Below are positions 1 to 10,000 of a stretch of DNA of 33,608 bases, piece after piece. The first letter of the stretch is position 1, and each line of letters opens with the position of its first letter. The stretch covers positions 1 to 33,608 of the forward strand of contig CAMZLL010000181.1 in NCBI GenBank assembly GCA_947311505.1. Direction: 5' to 3'. The notes under the pieces were generated by a model. It saw nothing but the letters and a program-made list of their open reading frames with translations, ran no database searches and was not told the origin of the DNA. The DNA is from an uncultured Cryomorphaceae bacterium (lineage in GTDB: Bacteria > Bacteroidota > Bacteroidia > Flavobacteriales_D > Parvicellaceae). A program made the position numbers and the translations under genes.

Positions 1-12
1 AGATAATAAATT

Positions 13-98
13 GGGCGTGCCCCTTTGGGTCGGGCTATCCACTATATCTCCTAAAGCTCCAAAAAGCTTTAGGAGGATGCCGTTCCTATCCCTCACGC
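13..98. repeat. Structured intergenic repeat-like element with a strong hairpin
   Basis: Perfect 11-bp inverted repeat ctcctaaagct (48-58) / agctttaggag (65-75) with a 6-nt loop, inside an outer complementary pair gcgtg (15-19) / cacgc (94-98). Locally GC-rich in an AT-rich intergenic context. Confidence 0.5.
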
Positions 99-118
99 AA
101 AAGTGGTTGTTGTATAAC

Positions 119-694
119 CTACCATTTACCCCCAAATATACGATCATATATATCTTGTGAAAGCTGTCTTACCAATTCTGTAAGTAATTCATCCTCAATA
201 GCCGAGAAAGATTTTGTAGCATCAAAATCTACATAAGCATTAAAAGTACCGTCTCTAGTAGTTGGGTCTATCACTAAACTATCTCTTTTTTGAAGATTCC
301 CATCTTTCATAAGTTCATCATTTAACAGACAAGTTACTTTTACGGTCATAGACAATCTGTTTTGCTGCGCATTATCTGTTCCTGATTGTATGCTTATTGG
401 ATTTACTATGTATTGGGTAATTACCCCATTTATCAACCAATCTCCTTGTTCAGACACCAATTCTTTTTTAGATTGTGCCAAAACGATGTCTTTTATTTCT
501 TCGGTTAGTGTAATACTAGCTGATGAACTAGCCAAACTGGATTGGTTTTCAAAGTAATCTACTTGAACTGAGTTTCCTGGAATCTCTGCATTATTTTTCC
601 CCCCAGGTTTTAAACTAAAACTGGGTAGTTTGCAGTAAGAAAGGCTAGTAATCCCAATTAAAATTATGAATATATATTTACTTCTGAATTTCAT
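119..694 (-). CDS. LptE-like LPS-assembly family protein
   Basis: 191 aa; N-terminal signal-like segment ending in a Cys (SLSYCKLPSFSLKPGG); overall layout of Bacteroidota LptE-family proteins; position next to the sigma-54 activator and miaB is a familiar Bacteroidota arrangement. Confidence 0.7.
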   Translation of the reverse strand: MKFRSKYIFIILIGITSLSYCKLPSFSLKPGGKNNAEIPGNSVQVDYFENQSSLASSSASITLTEEIKDIVLAQSKKELVSEQGDWLINGVITQYIVNPISIQSGTDNAQQNRLSMTVKVTCLLNDELMKDGNLQKRDSLVIDPTTRDGTFNAYVDFDATKSFSAIEDELLTELVRQLSQDIYDRIFGGKW

Positions 695-1901
695 ATTCTT
701 TTATTTTTCGATACAGAGTACGTTCCGAAATTCCCAATTCTTTAGCAGCATATTTGCGTTTACCATTGTGCTTTGCCAACGCTTTTATTATTAATTCTTT
801 TTCTCGTTCTTCTAATGAAAGCGATTCTTCTTCTTCAATAGTTTCTTCTATTGGATCTTGATAAATAAAGTCATTATTAGCGTACGTTGGTCGATGAAAT
901 CCGCTAGTATTAGTATTCATAGGAGTAATAGAGCTTGTATTCACATCAGTAGAAGAAGGCATTGTAGCAGATCTACCATTTACTAAATCTACAATGATAA
1001 GTTTCATTTCATCCATATCTTTTTTGAGGTCAAAGATGATTTTATAGAGCATTTCTTTTTCAGAACTATCCATACCACCAGAAGCAGTAGCTCCTATAAC
1101 AGCAGGTAGGTTATCAAACTGACTATTTGGAAGATATTTCAATAGTAAATCTTTTGTTATCTTACGTTCTTTTTCAATAACAGATATTTGTTCCGTAATG
1201 TTTTTTAGTTGCCTAATATTTCCCGGCCATTGATACGCCATTAATGTATGCACAGCTTGTTCATCAAGCCGTATGGTGGGCATTCTATATTTGTCTGCAA
1301 ACGTAGAAGCAAATTTTCTAAAAATTAAATGTATATCATCTCTCCTATCTCTCAATGGAGGTAGGGAAATTGGAACAGTACTTAATCTATAGTATAAATC
1401 TTCTCTAAATTTTCCTTTATGAATAGCTTCATCCATTTTTTCGTTGGTAGCTGCTATCATTCGTACATCTGTTTTTAGAACTTTTGATGAACCTACTTTT
1501 ATAAATTCTCCTGTTTCTAAAACTCTTAATAGACGAACTTGAGTTTTTAAAGGTAATTCAGCTACTTCATCTAGAAAAATAGTACCACCATCTGCTACTT
1601 CAAAATACCCTTTTCTACTACCTTGCGCACCCGTAAAAGCTCCTTTTTCATGTCCAAAAAGTTCACTGTCAATTGTTCCCTCAGGTATTGCACCACAGTT
1701 AACAGCTATATATTCTTTATGTTTTCTAGTACTGTTATTATGTATCACTTGTGGTATGGTTTCTTTTCCTACTCCACTTTCTCCAGTTACCATAACAGAT
1801 ATATCTGTTGGAGCAACTTTTAATGCTACTTCTAACGCTCTATTTAATCCTGGAGCATTACCTATAATTCCAAACCTTTGCTTTACTTGTTGTATGTCCA
1901 T
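678..1901 (-). CDS. Sigma-54-dependent AAA+ transcriptional activator, no N-terminal sensory domain
   Basis: Walker A GESGVGKE, GAFTGA sigma-54 contact loop, FLDEVAELPL Walker B region, FREDLYYRL, and a C-terminal Fis-type HTH (KYAAKELGISERTLYRKIKEY). AAA+ domain starts within about 20 residues of the N terminus. Confidence 0.92.
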   Translation of the reverse strand: MDIQQVKQRFGIIGNAPGLNRALEVALKVAPTDISVMVTGESGVGKETIPQVIHNNSTRKHKEYIAVNCGAIPEGTIDSELFGHEKGAFTGAQGSRKGYFEVADGGTIFLDEVAELPLKTQVRLLRVLETGEFIKVGSSKVLKTDVRMIAATNEKMDEAIHKGKFREDLYYRLSTVPISLPPLRDRRDDIHLIFRKFASTFADKYRMPTIRLDEQAVHTLMAYQWPGNIRQLKNITEQISVIEKERKITKDLLLKYLPNSQFDNLPAVIGATASGGMDSSEKEMLYKIIFDLKKDMDEMKLIIVDLVNGRSATMPSSTDVNTSSITPMNTNTSGFHRPTYANNDFIYQDPIEETIEEEESLSLEEREKELIIKALAKHNGKRKYAAKELGISERTLYRKIKEYEIQK

Positions 1902-1931
1902 TATTGTTTTATTTATGTTAGTGAATATTTA

Positions 1932-3347
1932 CTATACTACCTCTCCAAACAATGTGGCTTTGGTACAGTCGTTTATTTTTACATTTACATATTCACCTTT
2001 TTTATGGTCTCCTTTTTCAAAAATTACGACAGAATTTTGAGAGTTTCTGCCATAAAGTTCTGCATCAGATTTTTTACTTATACCTTCTATCAATACACGG
2101 TATGTTTTGCCAATACATTTTTTGTAAGCATCTAATGAAAGCTTGTTTTGAATTTCTATAATTTCACTTAAACGTTGTTTTTTAATATCTTCAGGGATGT
2201 CATCCTCATATTTTCTTTCAGCTAATGTCTTTGGTCGCTCAGAGTAGAAGAACATATAAGAATATTCATATTTAACTTCTTTTATCAATGAAACGGTATC
2301 TTGATGTTGTTGTTCTGTTTCTCCACAAAACCCAGTAATGATATCCGTAGAGATAAAACAATCAGGTAAAATCCGCTTAATAGCTGCTATTCTATTCAGA
2401 TACCATTCTCTTGTATAACCTCTGTTCATTTTTTTTAGAATATCCGAATTCCCCGATTGAACCGGTAAATGAATATAATCGCATATATTTTCATATTTTG
2501 ACATAGAAATCAAAACATCATCTCCCATATCTTTTGGGTGCGAAGTAGAATATCGTACTCGCATGTCTGGGTTTACTTGTGCTACAAGTTCAAGTAATTG
2601 AGCAAAATTTGTGGTGGGTATGTTTGCATCCAGTATTTCTCCTTTTTTTGAAATGTTCCAACGATAGCTGTTTACATTTTGACCAAGCAAAGTTACCTCT
2701 CTATATCCATTTTCAAATAATTCTCTAACTTCCGCTACAATACTCAAAGGATTCCTGCTTCGTTCTCTTCCTCTGGTAAATGGTACAACACAAAAAGAAC
2801 ACATATTATCGCATCCTCTCATAATTGATACAAAAGCGGTTACGCCATTACCCCCTAATTTTATAGGACTTATATCAGCATAGGTTTCTTCTCTTGATAG
2901 GAGCACGTTTACTGCTTTTTGTCCACCATTAACCTTAGTGATGAGGTTTGGTAAATCTCTATAAGCATCAGGACCAACTACCACATCAACGAGTTTTTGT
3001 TGCTCCAGAAGTGTTTCTTTCATTCTTTCGGCCATACACCCTAGCACACCTACTACAAGGCTCGGATTTTGTTTCTTTTGTTTCTTGAACGACTTCAACC
3101 GATTAAGTACTGTTGTTTCTGCCTTATCTCTTATTGAGCACGTGTTGATCAATATCACATCTGCTTCTTCTTGATTTCTAGTAGTTATAAATCCATCTTT
3201 CTCCAAAATAGACGCAACAATTTCACTATCCGAAAAATTCATTGCACAACCATAACTTTCTAAAAATAGTTTTTTACCTGTATGTGATGATGATTTCCTT
3301 TCTAGAACTTCGCCTTGTCTTGTTTCATCTATTTCTTTGTTATCCAT
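1932..3347 (-). CDS. miaB: tRNA-2-methylthio-N6-dimethylallyladenosine synthase (MiaB)
   Basis: N-terminal UPF0004 motif [13 protein letters not shown], radical-SAM [21 protein letters not shown]-terminal TRAM region. Confidence 0.95.
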   Translation of the reverse strand: MDNKEIDETRQGEVLERKSSSHTGKKLFLESYGCAMNFSDSEIVASILEKDGFITTRNQEEADVILINTCSIRDKAETTVLNRLKSFKKQKKQNPSLVVGVLGCMAERMKETLLEQQKLVDVVVGPDAYRDLPNLITKVNGGQKAVNVLLSREETYADISPIKLGGNGVTAFVSIMRGCDNMCSFCVVPFTRGRERSRNPLSIVAEVRELFENGYREVTLLGQNVNSYRWNISKKGEILDANIPTTNFAQLLELVAQVNPDMRVRYSTSHPKDMGDDVLISMSKYENICDYIHLPVQSGNSDILKKMNRGYTREWYLNRIAAIKRILPDCFISTDIITGFCGETEQQHQDTVSLIKEVKYEYSYMFFYSERPKTLAERKYEDDIPEDIKKQRLSEIIEIQNKLSLDAYKKCIGKTYRVLIEGISKKSDAELYGRNSQNSVVIFEKGDHKKGEYVNVKINDCTKATLFGEVV

Positions 3348-3370
3348 CTAATTTTAATTTGCTTGATTTG

Positions 3371-3400
3371 CAAAGATAATTATAAAAACACTATGACAAA
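3371..3400 (-). promoter_or_regulatory. Candidate Bacteroidota-type promoter for miaB
   Basis: Read on the minus strand: TTTG (3397-3400) - 18 nt - TATCTTTG (3371-3378), matching the -33 TTTG / -7 TAnnTTTG pattern, 23 bp upstream of the miaB start. Confidence 0.6.
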
Positions 3401-3407
3401 TTGTCAT
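3393..3407. promoter_or_regulatory. Palindromic operator-like element overlapping the miaB -33 box
   Basis: ATGACAA-A-TTGTCAT, perfect 7-bp half sites. Confidence 0.35.
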
Positions 3408-3628
3408 TTTTATTTTTTAAATAATTTTTAGATTTATTGAAGTTTTGAATAACAATAAAAATATATTAAAATTAGTTATCAAAAAACCTTCTTTTATGTA
3501 ATATATTTATAATATATTGAAAAACAGATGATTAAGTTGTTTTTTATTAACTTCGCCTAATGGAGTATCTCAAAAATTTCATACTTCTACTCATTAGCAT
3601 TAATTAAAAGCCTTTAAAACGCATTAAA

Positions 3629-4525
3629 TTAAGTTTTTTGTAATTTGATTATGTATATTTGGCTAGAAAAGGTGTTTTTCTTGTTTTTTGCCTTTAAGTT
3701 AGAGATAAATCCTCTCCAGAATCCTGAGATTATATTGCCACCTTTATATTTTTCACTAATCATACTTATATAATAGCTGTCAAATTTCATGGGAATTATT
3801 TTTATTAATTCCATTCCATGTTTTGTAAATAATGATTTAATATCATTAGGTCTAAAATGGTATAAGTGTATTGGAAGATCTAAAGCCGCCCAATGATGTT
3901 TGTAATATTCAGCGTCATGCGAGCTACAATTGGGAACTGCTACTATAATATGACCACCTGGTTTTAATATTCTTTTGTACTCTTCTATGTCTTCATTGAG
4001 GTTGTAAACATGTTCTAGAACATGCCACATTGTGATTACATCTCTACTGTTTTCCTTTAAGTTTTTTAGTTCAGAAATATCTTTTGAGGATACATTATTA
4101 TTTTTTAAAGCTAGAATTCGTGCATCTTCATCGGGTTCTAAACCGAGAACATCCCAATTGTTAGATTTACAATATCCTAAAAAATCACCTGTTCCACAAC
4201 CAATATCTAGAATCGATTTACCATCAGAATATTGTTTTGCATAACCTTCTTTTTGTTTGATTGCATGCTTTCTTATGATGTGATATATTTTATTTATCAC
4301 TCCTTTTTTTGTACTAGAATGCGACACATAATTATCGGATTTATAGTACTCACCTATTGTGTTTTCACTTGGAATAGGATTGGTGTATCTAAAAGAACAT
4401 TCGTTACATTCAACTATTTTGAAAGTATCTCCACTTACATTGTGATCAATTGCTGACCTCCAGTCTGAGTAATTTTCCGAATGGCAAATCGGGCATTTTT
4501 TTACGTTTTCTAATATATGTTTCAC
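3629..4525 (-). CDS. Class I SAM-dependent methyltransferase with N-terminal zinc-finger-like CPxC motif
   Basis: KCPICHSE...ECNECSFRYTNP followed by SAM motif ILDIGCGTGDFLGYCK and MWHVLEHVYN...RILKPGGHIIVAVPN. GTG start; an in-frame TAG lies two codons upstream of it. Confidence 0.85.
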   Translation of the reverse strand: MKHILENVKKCPICHSENYSDWRSAIDHNVSGDTFKIVECNECSFRYTNPIPSENTIGEYYKSDNYVSHSSTKKGVINKIYHIIRKHAIKQKEGYAKQYSDGKSILDIGCGTGDFLGYCKSNNWDVLGLEPDEDARILALKNNNVSSKDISELKNLKENSRDVITMWHVLEHVYNLNEDIEEYKRILKPGGHIIVAVPNCSSHDAEYYKHHWAALDLPIHLYHFRPNDIKSLFTKHGMELIKIIPMKFDSYYISMISEKYKGGNIISGFWRGFISNLKAKNKKNTFSSQIYIIKLQKT

Positions 4526-4533
4526 GTGAAACT
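4518..4533. promoter_or_regulatory. parS-like ParB-binding palindrome (site 1)
   Basis: TGTTTCACGTGAAACT: 15/16 match to the parS consensus TGTTTCACGTGAAACA as recalled; 14-bp perfect palindrome GTTTCACGTGAAAC at 4519-4532. Confidence 0.8.
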
Positions 4534-4559
4534 ATTTTTAAAATGATTTATATTTAATT

Positions 4560-4581
4560 AATTGTTCCACGTGGAACAATT
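4560..4581. promoter_or_regulatory. parS-like ParB-binding palindrome (site 2)
   Basis: 22-bp perfect palindrome AATTGTTCCACGTGGAACAATT containing TGTTCCACGTGGAACA, a known parS variant. Confidence 0.8.
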
Positions 4582-4585
4582 TGTT

Positions 4586-6460
4586 CTATCTCCCTAATCC
4601 AATCAAGATAATAGAAATATCAGAAGGTTTTATACCGCTAATTCTTGAAGCTTGACCTATTGTTTTAGGTTTTATATTGTTTAATTTTTCTTTACTTTCG
4701 GTTGATAATGTGCTAAATTTATTATAGTCAAAGTCAAAAGGAATATTCACATAATCCAATCTTTCTATTTTTTCGGCAACTCCTTTTTCTCTGGAAATAT
4801 AGCCATCATACTTGATGAGTATTTGTGTTTGTTCTTTGATTTCTTCCATAGCATAATCAAAAGAATTTATTTTTTCTTTTAACTTTTCTGATCCTTCTAT
4901 AAGGTGTTCAATTGTTACATTTGGTCTACAAAGAATAGAATCCATTCTCACTTTTTGCTTGATGGGAGAGGAGTTTAATTTATTAAGAATAGGGTTTATA
5001 TTTTCTGGTTTAGCTGATGTGTTTTTAATGAAATCTATTAATTCTATAGTTGTGTTTTTCTTTATTTCTACTTGTTTCATTCTTTCTTCCGAAGCTAAAC
5101 CTAAGTTATAACCTTTATGAGTTAAGCGTAGGTCGGCATTGTCATTTCTTAGTAGAATTCTATATTCGGCTCTTGAGGTAAACATCCTATAGGGCTCTTC
5201 TGTACCTTTTGTAATAAGGTCATCTATTAGTACTCCGATGTAGGCTTCGCTTCTGTTTAGTATAAAAGGGTCTTTGTTTTTTACCTTTAAGTGAGCATTT
5301 ATACCGGCCATTAAACCTTGACTTGCCGCTTCTTCGTAACCTGTTGTTCCGTTTATCTGACCACTAAAATATAAATTTTTAATTAGTTTAGTCTCTAAGG
5401 TGTGTTGCAATTGAGTAGGGGGAAAGTAATCGTGTTCTATGGCATAACCAGGTCTAAACATTTTTGCGTTTTCAAATCCAGGAATTAGTTTCATTGCTCT
5501 CATTTGTACATCCTCTGGTAATGATGTGCTGAAACCATTAATGTAATATTCAATTGTATTCCAACCTTCTGGTTCGGCAAAAATCTGATGCCGTTCTCTA
5601 TGTGCAAATCTGTTTATTTTATCCTCTATCGATGGGCAATATCTTGGTCCTATACTTTTTATTGCTCCATTAAACATTGGACTTTTATCAAATCCTGTTT
5701 TAAGCATTTCATGTACTTCAGAATTGGTATAGGTTATCCAACAAGATCTCTGTTTTGTAAGGTGTTTTGTTTCATTAGAAAATGAAAACTTTTTGGGATT
5801 CATATCTCCTGGTTGTTCTTCCATTTTTGAAAAATCCAAAGATCTACCATCTACTCTAGGGGGCGTTCCCGTTTTCATTCTACCTGAAACAAATCCTAAA
5901 TTCTCCAATTCTTTGGTTAAACCAAACGCAGCTTTTTCTCCCATTCTTCCTCCTCCAAATTGTTTTTCTCCTAAATGTATTGTTCCATTTAAAAATGTGC
6001 CGCTGTTTAGTATTACTGATTTAGCTTTTATGGATAACCCCATAGAGGTTTTGACACCAACAACAGTTTCATTTTCTATGATTAAACCTATAACCATATC
6101 CTGCCAAAAGTCTAGGTTAGGGATACGCTCCAATGATAACCTCCATGTCCTTGAAAATTCCATACGATCACATTGAGCTCTAGGACTCCACATAGCTGGT
6201 CCCTTACTCAAGTTAAGTAATTTGAATTGAATTGCACTCTTATCTGTTATGATACCAGTAAGCCCTCCTAAAGCATCTATCTCTCTAACTATCTGACCTT
6301 TAGCTATACCTCCGATAGCTGGATTGCAACTCATTTGTCCTAATGTTTCTAAATTCATAGAGATCAAAAGAGTTTTTGAACCTAACTTTGCTGCAGCAGC
6401 TGCAGCTTCATTTCCTGAATGTCCTCCTCCTACTACTATTACATCATAATCTTGTAACAT
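4586..6460 (-). CDS. mnmG: tRNA uridine-5-carboxymethylaminomethyl modification enzyme MnmG (GidA)
   Basis: VIVVGGGHSGNEAAAAAAKLG FAD motif, MSCNPAIGGIAKGQIVREIDALGG, GTFLNGTIHLGE, INGTTGYEEAASQGLMAGINA, MFTSRAEYRILLRNDNADLRL. Confidence 0.97.
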   Translation of the reverse strand: MLQDYDVIVVGGGHSGNEAAAAAAKLGSKTLLISMNLETLGQMSCNPAIGGIAKGQIVREIDALGGLTGIITDKSAIQFKLLNLSKGPAMWSPRAQCDRMEFSRTWRLSLERIPNLDFWQDMVIGLIIENETVVGVKTSMGLSIKAKSVILNSGTFLNGTIHLGEKQFGGGRMGEKAAFGLTKELENLGFVSGRMKTGTPPRVDGRSLDFSKMEEQPGDMNPKKFSFSNETKHLTKQRSCWITYTNSEVHEMLKTGFDKSPMFNGAIKSIGPRYCPSIEDKINRFAHRERHQIFAEPEGWNTIEYYINGFSTSLPEDVQMRAMKLIPGFENAKMFRPGYAIEHDYFPPTQLQHTLETKLIKNLYFSGQINGTTGYEEAASQGLMAGINAHLKVKNKDPFILNRSEAYIGVLIDDLITKGTEEPYRMFTSRAEYRILLRNDNADLRLTHKGYNLGLASEERMKQVEIKKNTTIELIDFIKNTSAKPENINPILNKLNSSPIKQKVRMDSILCRPNVTIEHLIEGSEKLKEKINSFDYAMEEIKEQTQILIKYDGYISREKGVAEKIERLDYVNIPFDFDYNKFSTLSTESKEKLNNIKPKTIGQASRISGIKPSDISIILIGLGR

Positions 6461-6464
6461 ATTG

Positions 6465-6890
6465 TTATTTAGTTATTTGATTTAATTTTTCTAAGTAGAA
6501 ATCTTCCTTAGAACGCATTTTTTTTATTTCTTTTTCTGTTTTATCGCCATAACCACACAAATGAAGCACTCCATGGAGCATTACTCTATGAATTTCATCA
6601 AAAAAATCTATGTTCATTTTTTGAGCATTATCACGTACTCTTTCTACAGAAATAAATAAGTCGCCACAAATGGTAGTTTCTGTACAATAGTCAAATGTTA
6701 TAATATCGGTATAATAATCATGGTTTAATGCGCTTTTATTCAATTCTAAAAGATCTTCATCAGAACAAAAAATGTAATTTAGATTTTCTAAATCCTTTTT
6801 TTCATTAATCATCATTTGTTTTATGATTGATCTAAATTTTAATCTATTTTTCTTTCGAAAAACTATATCTTCGTTGTGGTAATATATCAT
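6465..6890 (-). CDS. ybeY: Endoribonuclease YbeY
   Basis: Zinc-binding HGVLHLCGYGD (H-G-x-L-H-L-x-G-Y-D-like) and TDIITFDY; 141 aa. Confidence 0.93.
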   Translation of the reverse strand: MIYYHNEDIVFRKKNRLKFRSIIKQMMINEKKDLENLNYIFCSDEDLLELNKSALNHDYYTDIITFDYCTETTICGDLFISVERVRDNAQKMNIDFFDEIHRVMLHGVLHLCGYGDKTEKEIKKMRSKEDFYLEKLNQITK

Positions 6891-6909
6891 TTACTATATT
6901 ATATAGTAT

Positions 6910-6917
6910 CAAAAGTA
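6910..6917 (-). promoter_or_regulatory. Candidate -7 element upstream of the ybeY-mnmG run
   Basis: Minus-strand TACTTTTG (TAnnTTTG) about 20 bp upstream of the ybeY start, beside the dyad actatat-t-atatagt (6893-6907). No convincing -33 box. Confidence 0.35.
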
Positions 6918-7068
6918 ACTTTGTTTTTTTAATTTAGATACTTTTTTAATCATAGAATCATTAATTTTTTAAATTACACATTTCAATATAAGTCAAAAGT
7001 TTATTCATAATGTAAAAAGGCAACCTTTTTAATTTGATACCGTTAAGCTTATACCTCAAAACAAAAAA

Positions 7069-10000
7069 ATGAGATTTATACTTTTTATTTTTATGTTATT
7101 TTTAATAATAACATTCAATTTTGCTCAAACTATTGTATCCATTTCTGATGGCACAGTAAATACTTGCAATGGTTCTTTGTTTGATTCAGGAGGTCAAGGA
7201 GGATCTGGTTATTCAAATAATGAAAATTATACACTCACCATTTGTCCAGATAATCCCAATGATATAATTACATTGGATTTTTTAAATTTTGCTTTAAGCA
7301 ACGTAAGTACGGCAAATCCAAATAACGCTGATAATCTGACGATATACGATGGAGATAATATCTTAGCAACAACATTGGGTTCTTATGGTTCGAATCAATT
7401 ACAAGGTTTAATAGTTACCTGTACTTCATTAAATACATCAGGGTGTTTAACTTTAGTTTTCGAATCAAATGATCAAGGAACTGGCGTTTTTGCTGCTACT
7501 ATCACATGTTCTACTCCTTGTCAAAGACCAACAGCAAGTATGACCATGCCTACAGTTGTCAATAATCCTCACAGAATATGTGAAGGAGATAATGTTAGTT
7601 TTGATGCTAGTGGCTCTTCTGCTATTGGTACTTTTAATATCGTATCATATATATGGAATTGGGGCGATGGTGATGCAGATACGACAACAACCGCTACTAT
7701 GAATCATACGTATGCTAATAATGGTGAATATCCTATGCATTTATATGTAATAGATGACAATGGTTGTATCAATTCAAATTCTGAAACCATAAAAGTACAG
7801 GTAGGAACAGAACCAGATATGCAGTTTATTACAGGTGATACCACATTATGTATTGGTGAAACATCTTGTTTATTTGCACAGCCACAATTGATGCCTGTTA
7901 CTTGGACAGGGCTCCCTGAAAGTGGTTTAGGCGGGGCAACTTATCTTCCTGACAACGTAGGTCAATGTTTTACTGCTGATCTTGAGTTTTTATCGTTTAC
8001 ACCAGGACAAACTTTAAACAATGCAAACGATTTAATTGACATTTGTGTCAGTATGGAGCATTCTTTTATGGGAGATTTAGTTGCTTCTATTATATGTCCC
8101 AATGGACAAACTGTAATCTTACACCAACAAGGTGGTGGTGGAACGCAAATAGGAGATCCTGAGCCTGCAGACGATCCTTTGCTAGCAGGTAATTGCTGGC
8201 AATACTGTTGGAGTCCTACTGCAACTAATGGTACCTGGGTAGATAATTCCTCGAGTGGTAGTTCACCTAACACGGTATTAGCTCCAATATCAGGGAGTCA
8301 AGCCCTAGCTCCGGGAACATACGAAAGTTTAAATCCTTTAAGCGGTTTGGTTGGTTGTGAATTAAATGGAACATGGACTATTGAATTTTGTGATCTGTGG
8401 GGAGCTGATGATGGCTTTGTTTGCGATTGGTCTTTACAATTTGATCCAAGTTTATATCCTGCTTTATCTGTTTTTACTCCAATTATTGGTAATAATAGTG
8501 ATTCCTCGTATTGGACGGGAAGTGACCCTACGGCAAGTTCTTTTATTACTTCTAATACAGCAGATATGAATTCTATCTGTGTTACACCTACGCAAGCGGG
8601 AGTTTTTGGTTATGATTATACGGTTATCGATAATCATGGCTGTACTTATGATACTACATTATTTGTTACAGTAGGAAATGGACCAACTATTGACGCTGGA
8701 TTAGACACTACAATTTGCCCAGGTTCAGTACAGCTAGATGCTACAGCTCAAGGCGGAATAGATCCTAGCCCAACTTGTGATTATACCATCAATATGTTTG
8801 ATACTTTTGGTGATGGTTGGAACGGGTTTTCTATAGAAGTATTTTTAGATGGAATATCCCAAGGAACTCATACTATGCCCACAGGGGGAAATGGCAGTTC
8901 TGTTTTTCCTGTTTCAGATGGACAAGTAATTTCTTTTAATACTAGTAACGGCTCTTTCGATAACGAAGTGTCGTATCAAGTTTTAGACTGCAATGGAACG
9001 GTTGTTTTTCAAGATGGAACTAATTATAGTAGTGTAGCACCTATGATAGGTGTAAATGTTTGGAGCATTACAGGGGTTAGTAATGTACCTCCTTTGTATT
9101 CTTATTCGTGGACACCTACTACAGGGGTAGTAAGTGCTACGGATGAAGATCCGGTTATAACAACTGCTATTACCACTACCTACACAGTATCAGTTTGGGA
9201 AACCGCTCATCCTGATTGCGCTTCTACCGATGATATTATCATAACTATTGTTAATAATGGTTATGCTGGAGAAGATACCACGTTGAATTTTTGTCTAACA
9301 GATCCTGTTGTAGATTTGTTTACGCTCATCCCAAATAATCCAGATCCTGCTGGCACATGGTATGATGTTACCAATACCGTTACAACCAGTATGTTTGATC
9401 CAGCAACGCAAACTTCAGATTCTTTGTATTATGTTATAGGTATAGGTGCTTGTTCAGATACGGCATTGATTGTAGTTAATGTTGCAACTCCTTTTGTATT
9501 GACGATGAATCCTGATACTATTATTTGTCAAAATGGTACAGGAAACTTAAATTTTAGTTATACCGGAGGTTTAGGAGCTCCTTATACAGAAACTTGGGAT
9601 AATTTGCTTGTTGGAAATGGACCGCATACCGTCAATCCTTTGGTTTCTACTTGTTACAATGTATTTGTTACTGATGCTAACGGTTGTATTTCTCCAACGG
9701 TTCAAACTTGTGTCAATCTTAATCCTCCTATTTTGATTACGGTAACCAATACCGATTCTGTATGTACGGGATTAGATGCGGTGCTTAACGTTAATGCTTT
9801 AGGAGGTAACAGTCAATATAATTATTCATGGGAAGTAAGTGGGGTAAACTTTGCAAATACTGCACAAACTACAGTTAATCCACTACTAACGACTCAATAC
9901 TGTGTTACCGTAGGTGATGCCTGTGAAACTACTCCAGTTACTGAGTGTGTAGAAGTAGGGGTATATAATATGCCTAATTTATCATTTACTAGTGATGTAA

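Noticed and set aside
3128-3150. CACGTG core in gagcacgtgttga as a third parS site
   Set aside because: Flanks do not match the parS palindrome (no GTTT/GTTC-GAAAC arms); lies within miaB coding sequence.
5793-6176. 127-aa plus-strand ORF inside mnmG
   Set aside because: Antisense shadow of a highly conserved gene.
6390-6412. gctgcagcagctgcagc palindrome-like repeat
   Set aside because: Encodes the poly-Ala stretch (NEAAAAAAKLG) of the conserved MnmG FAD-binding motif.
7962-8273. 103-aa minus-strand ORF inside the large secreted protein
   Set aside because: Antisense to a well-supported PKD/P-domain gene; composition is typical of a shadow ORF.
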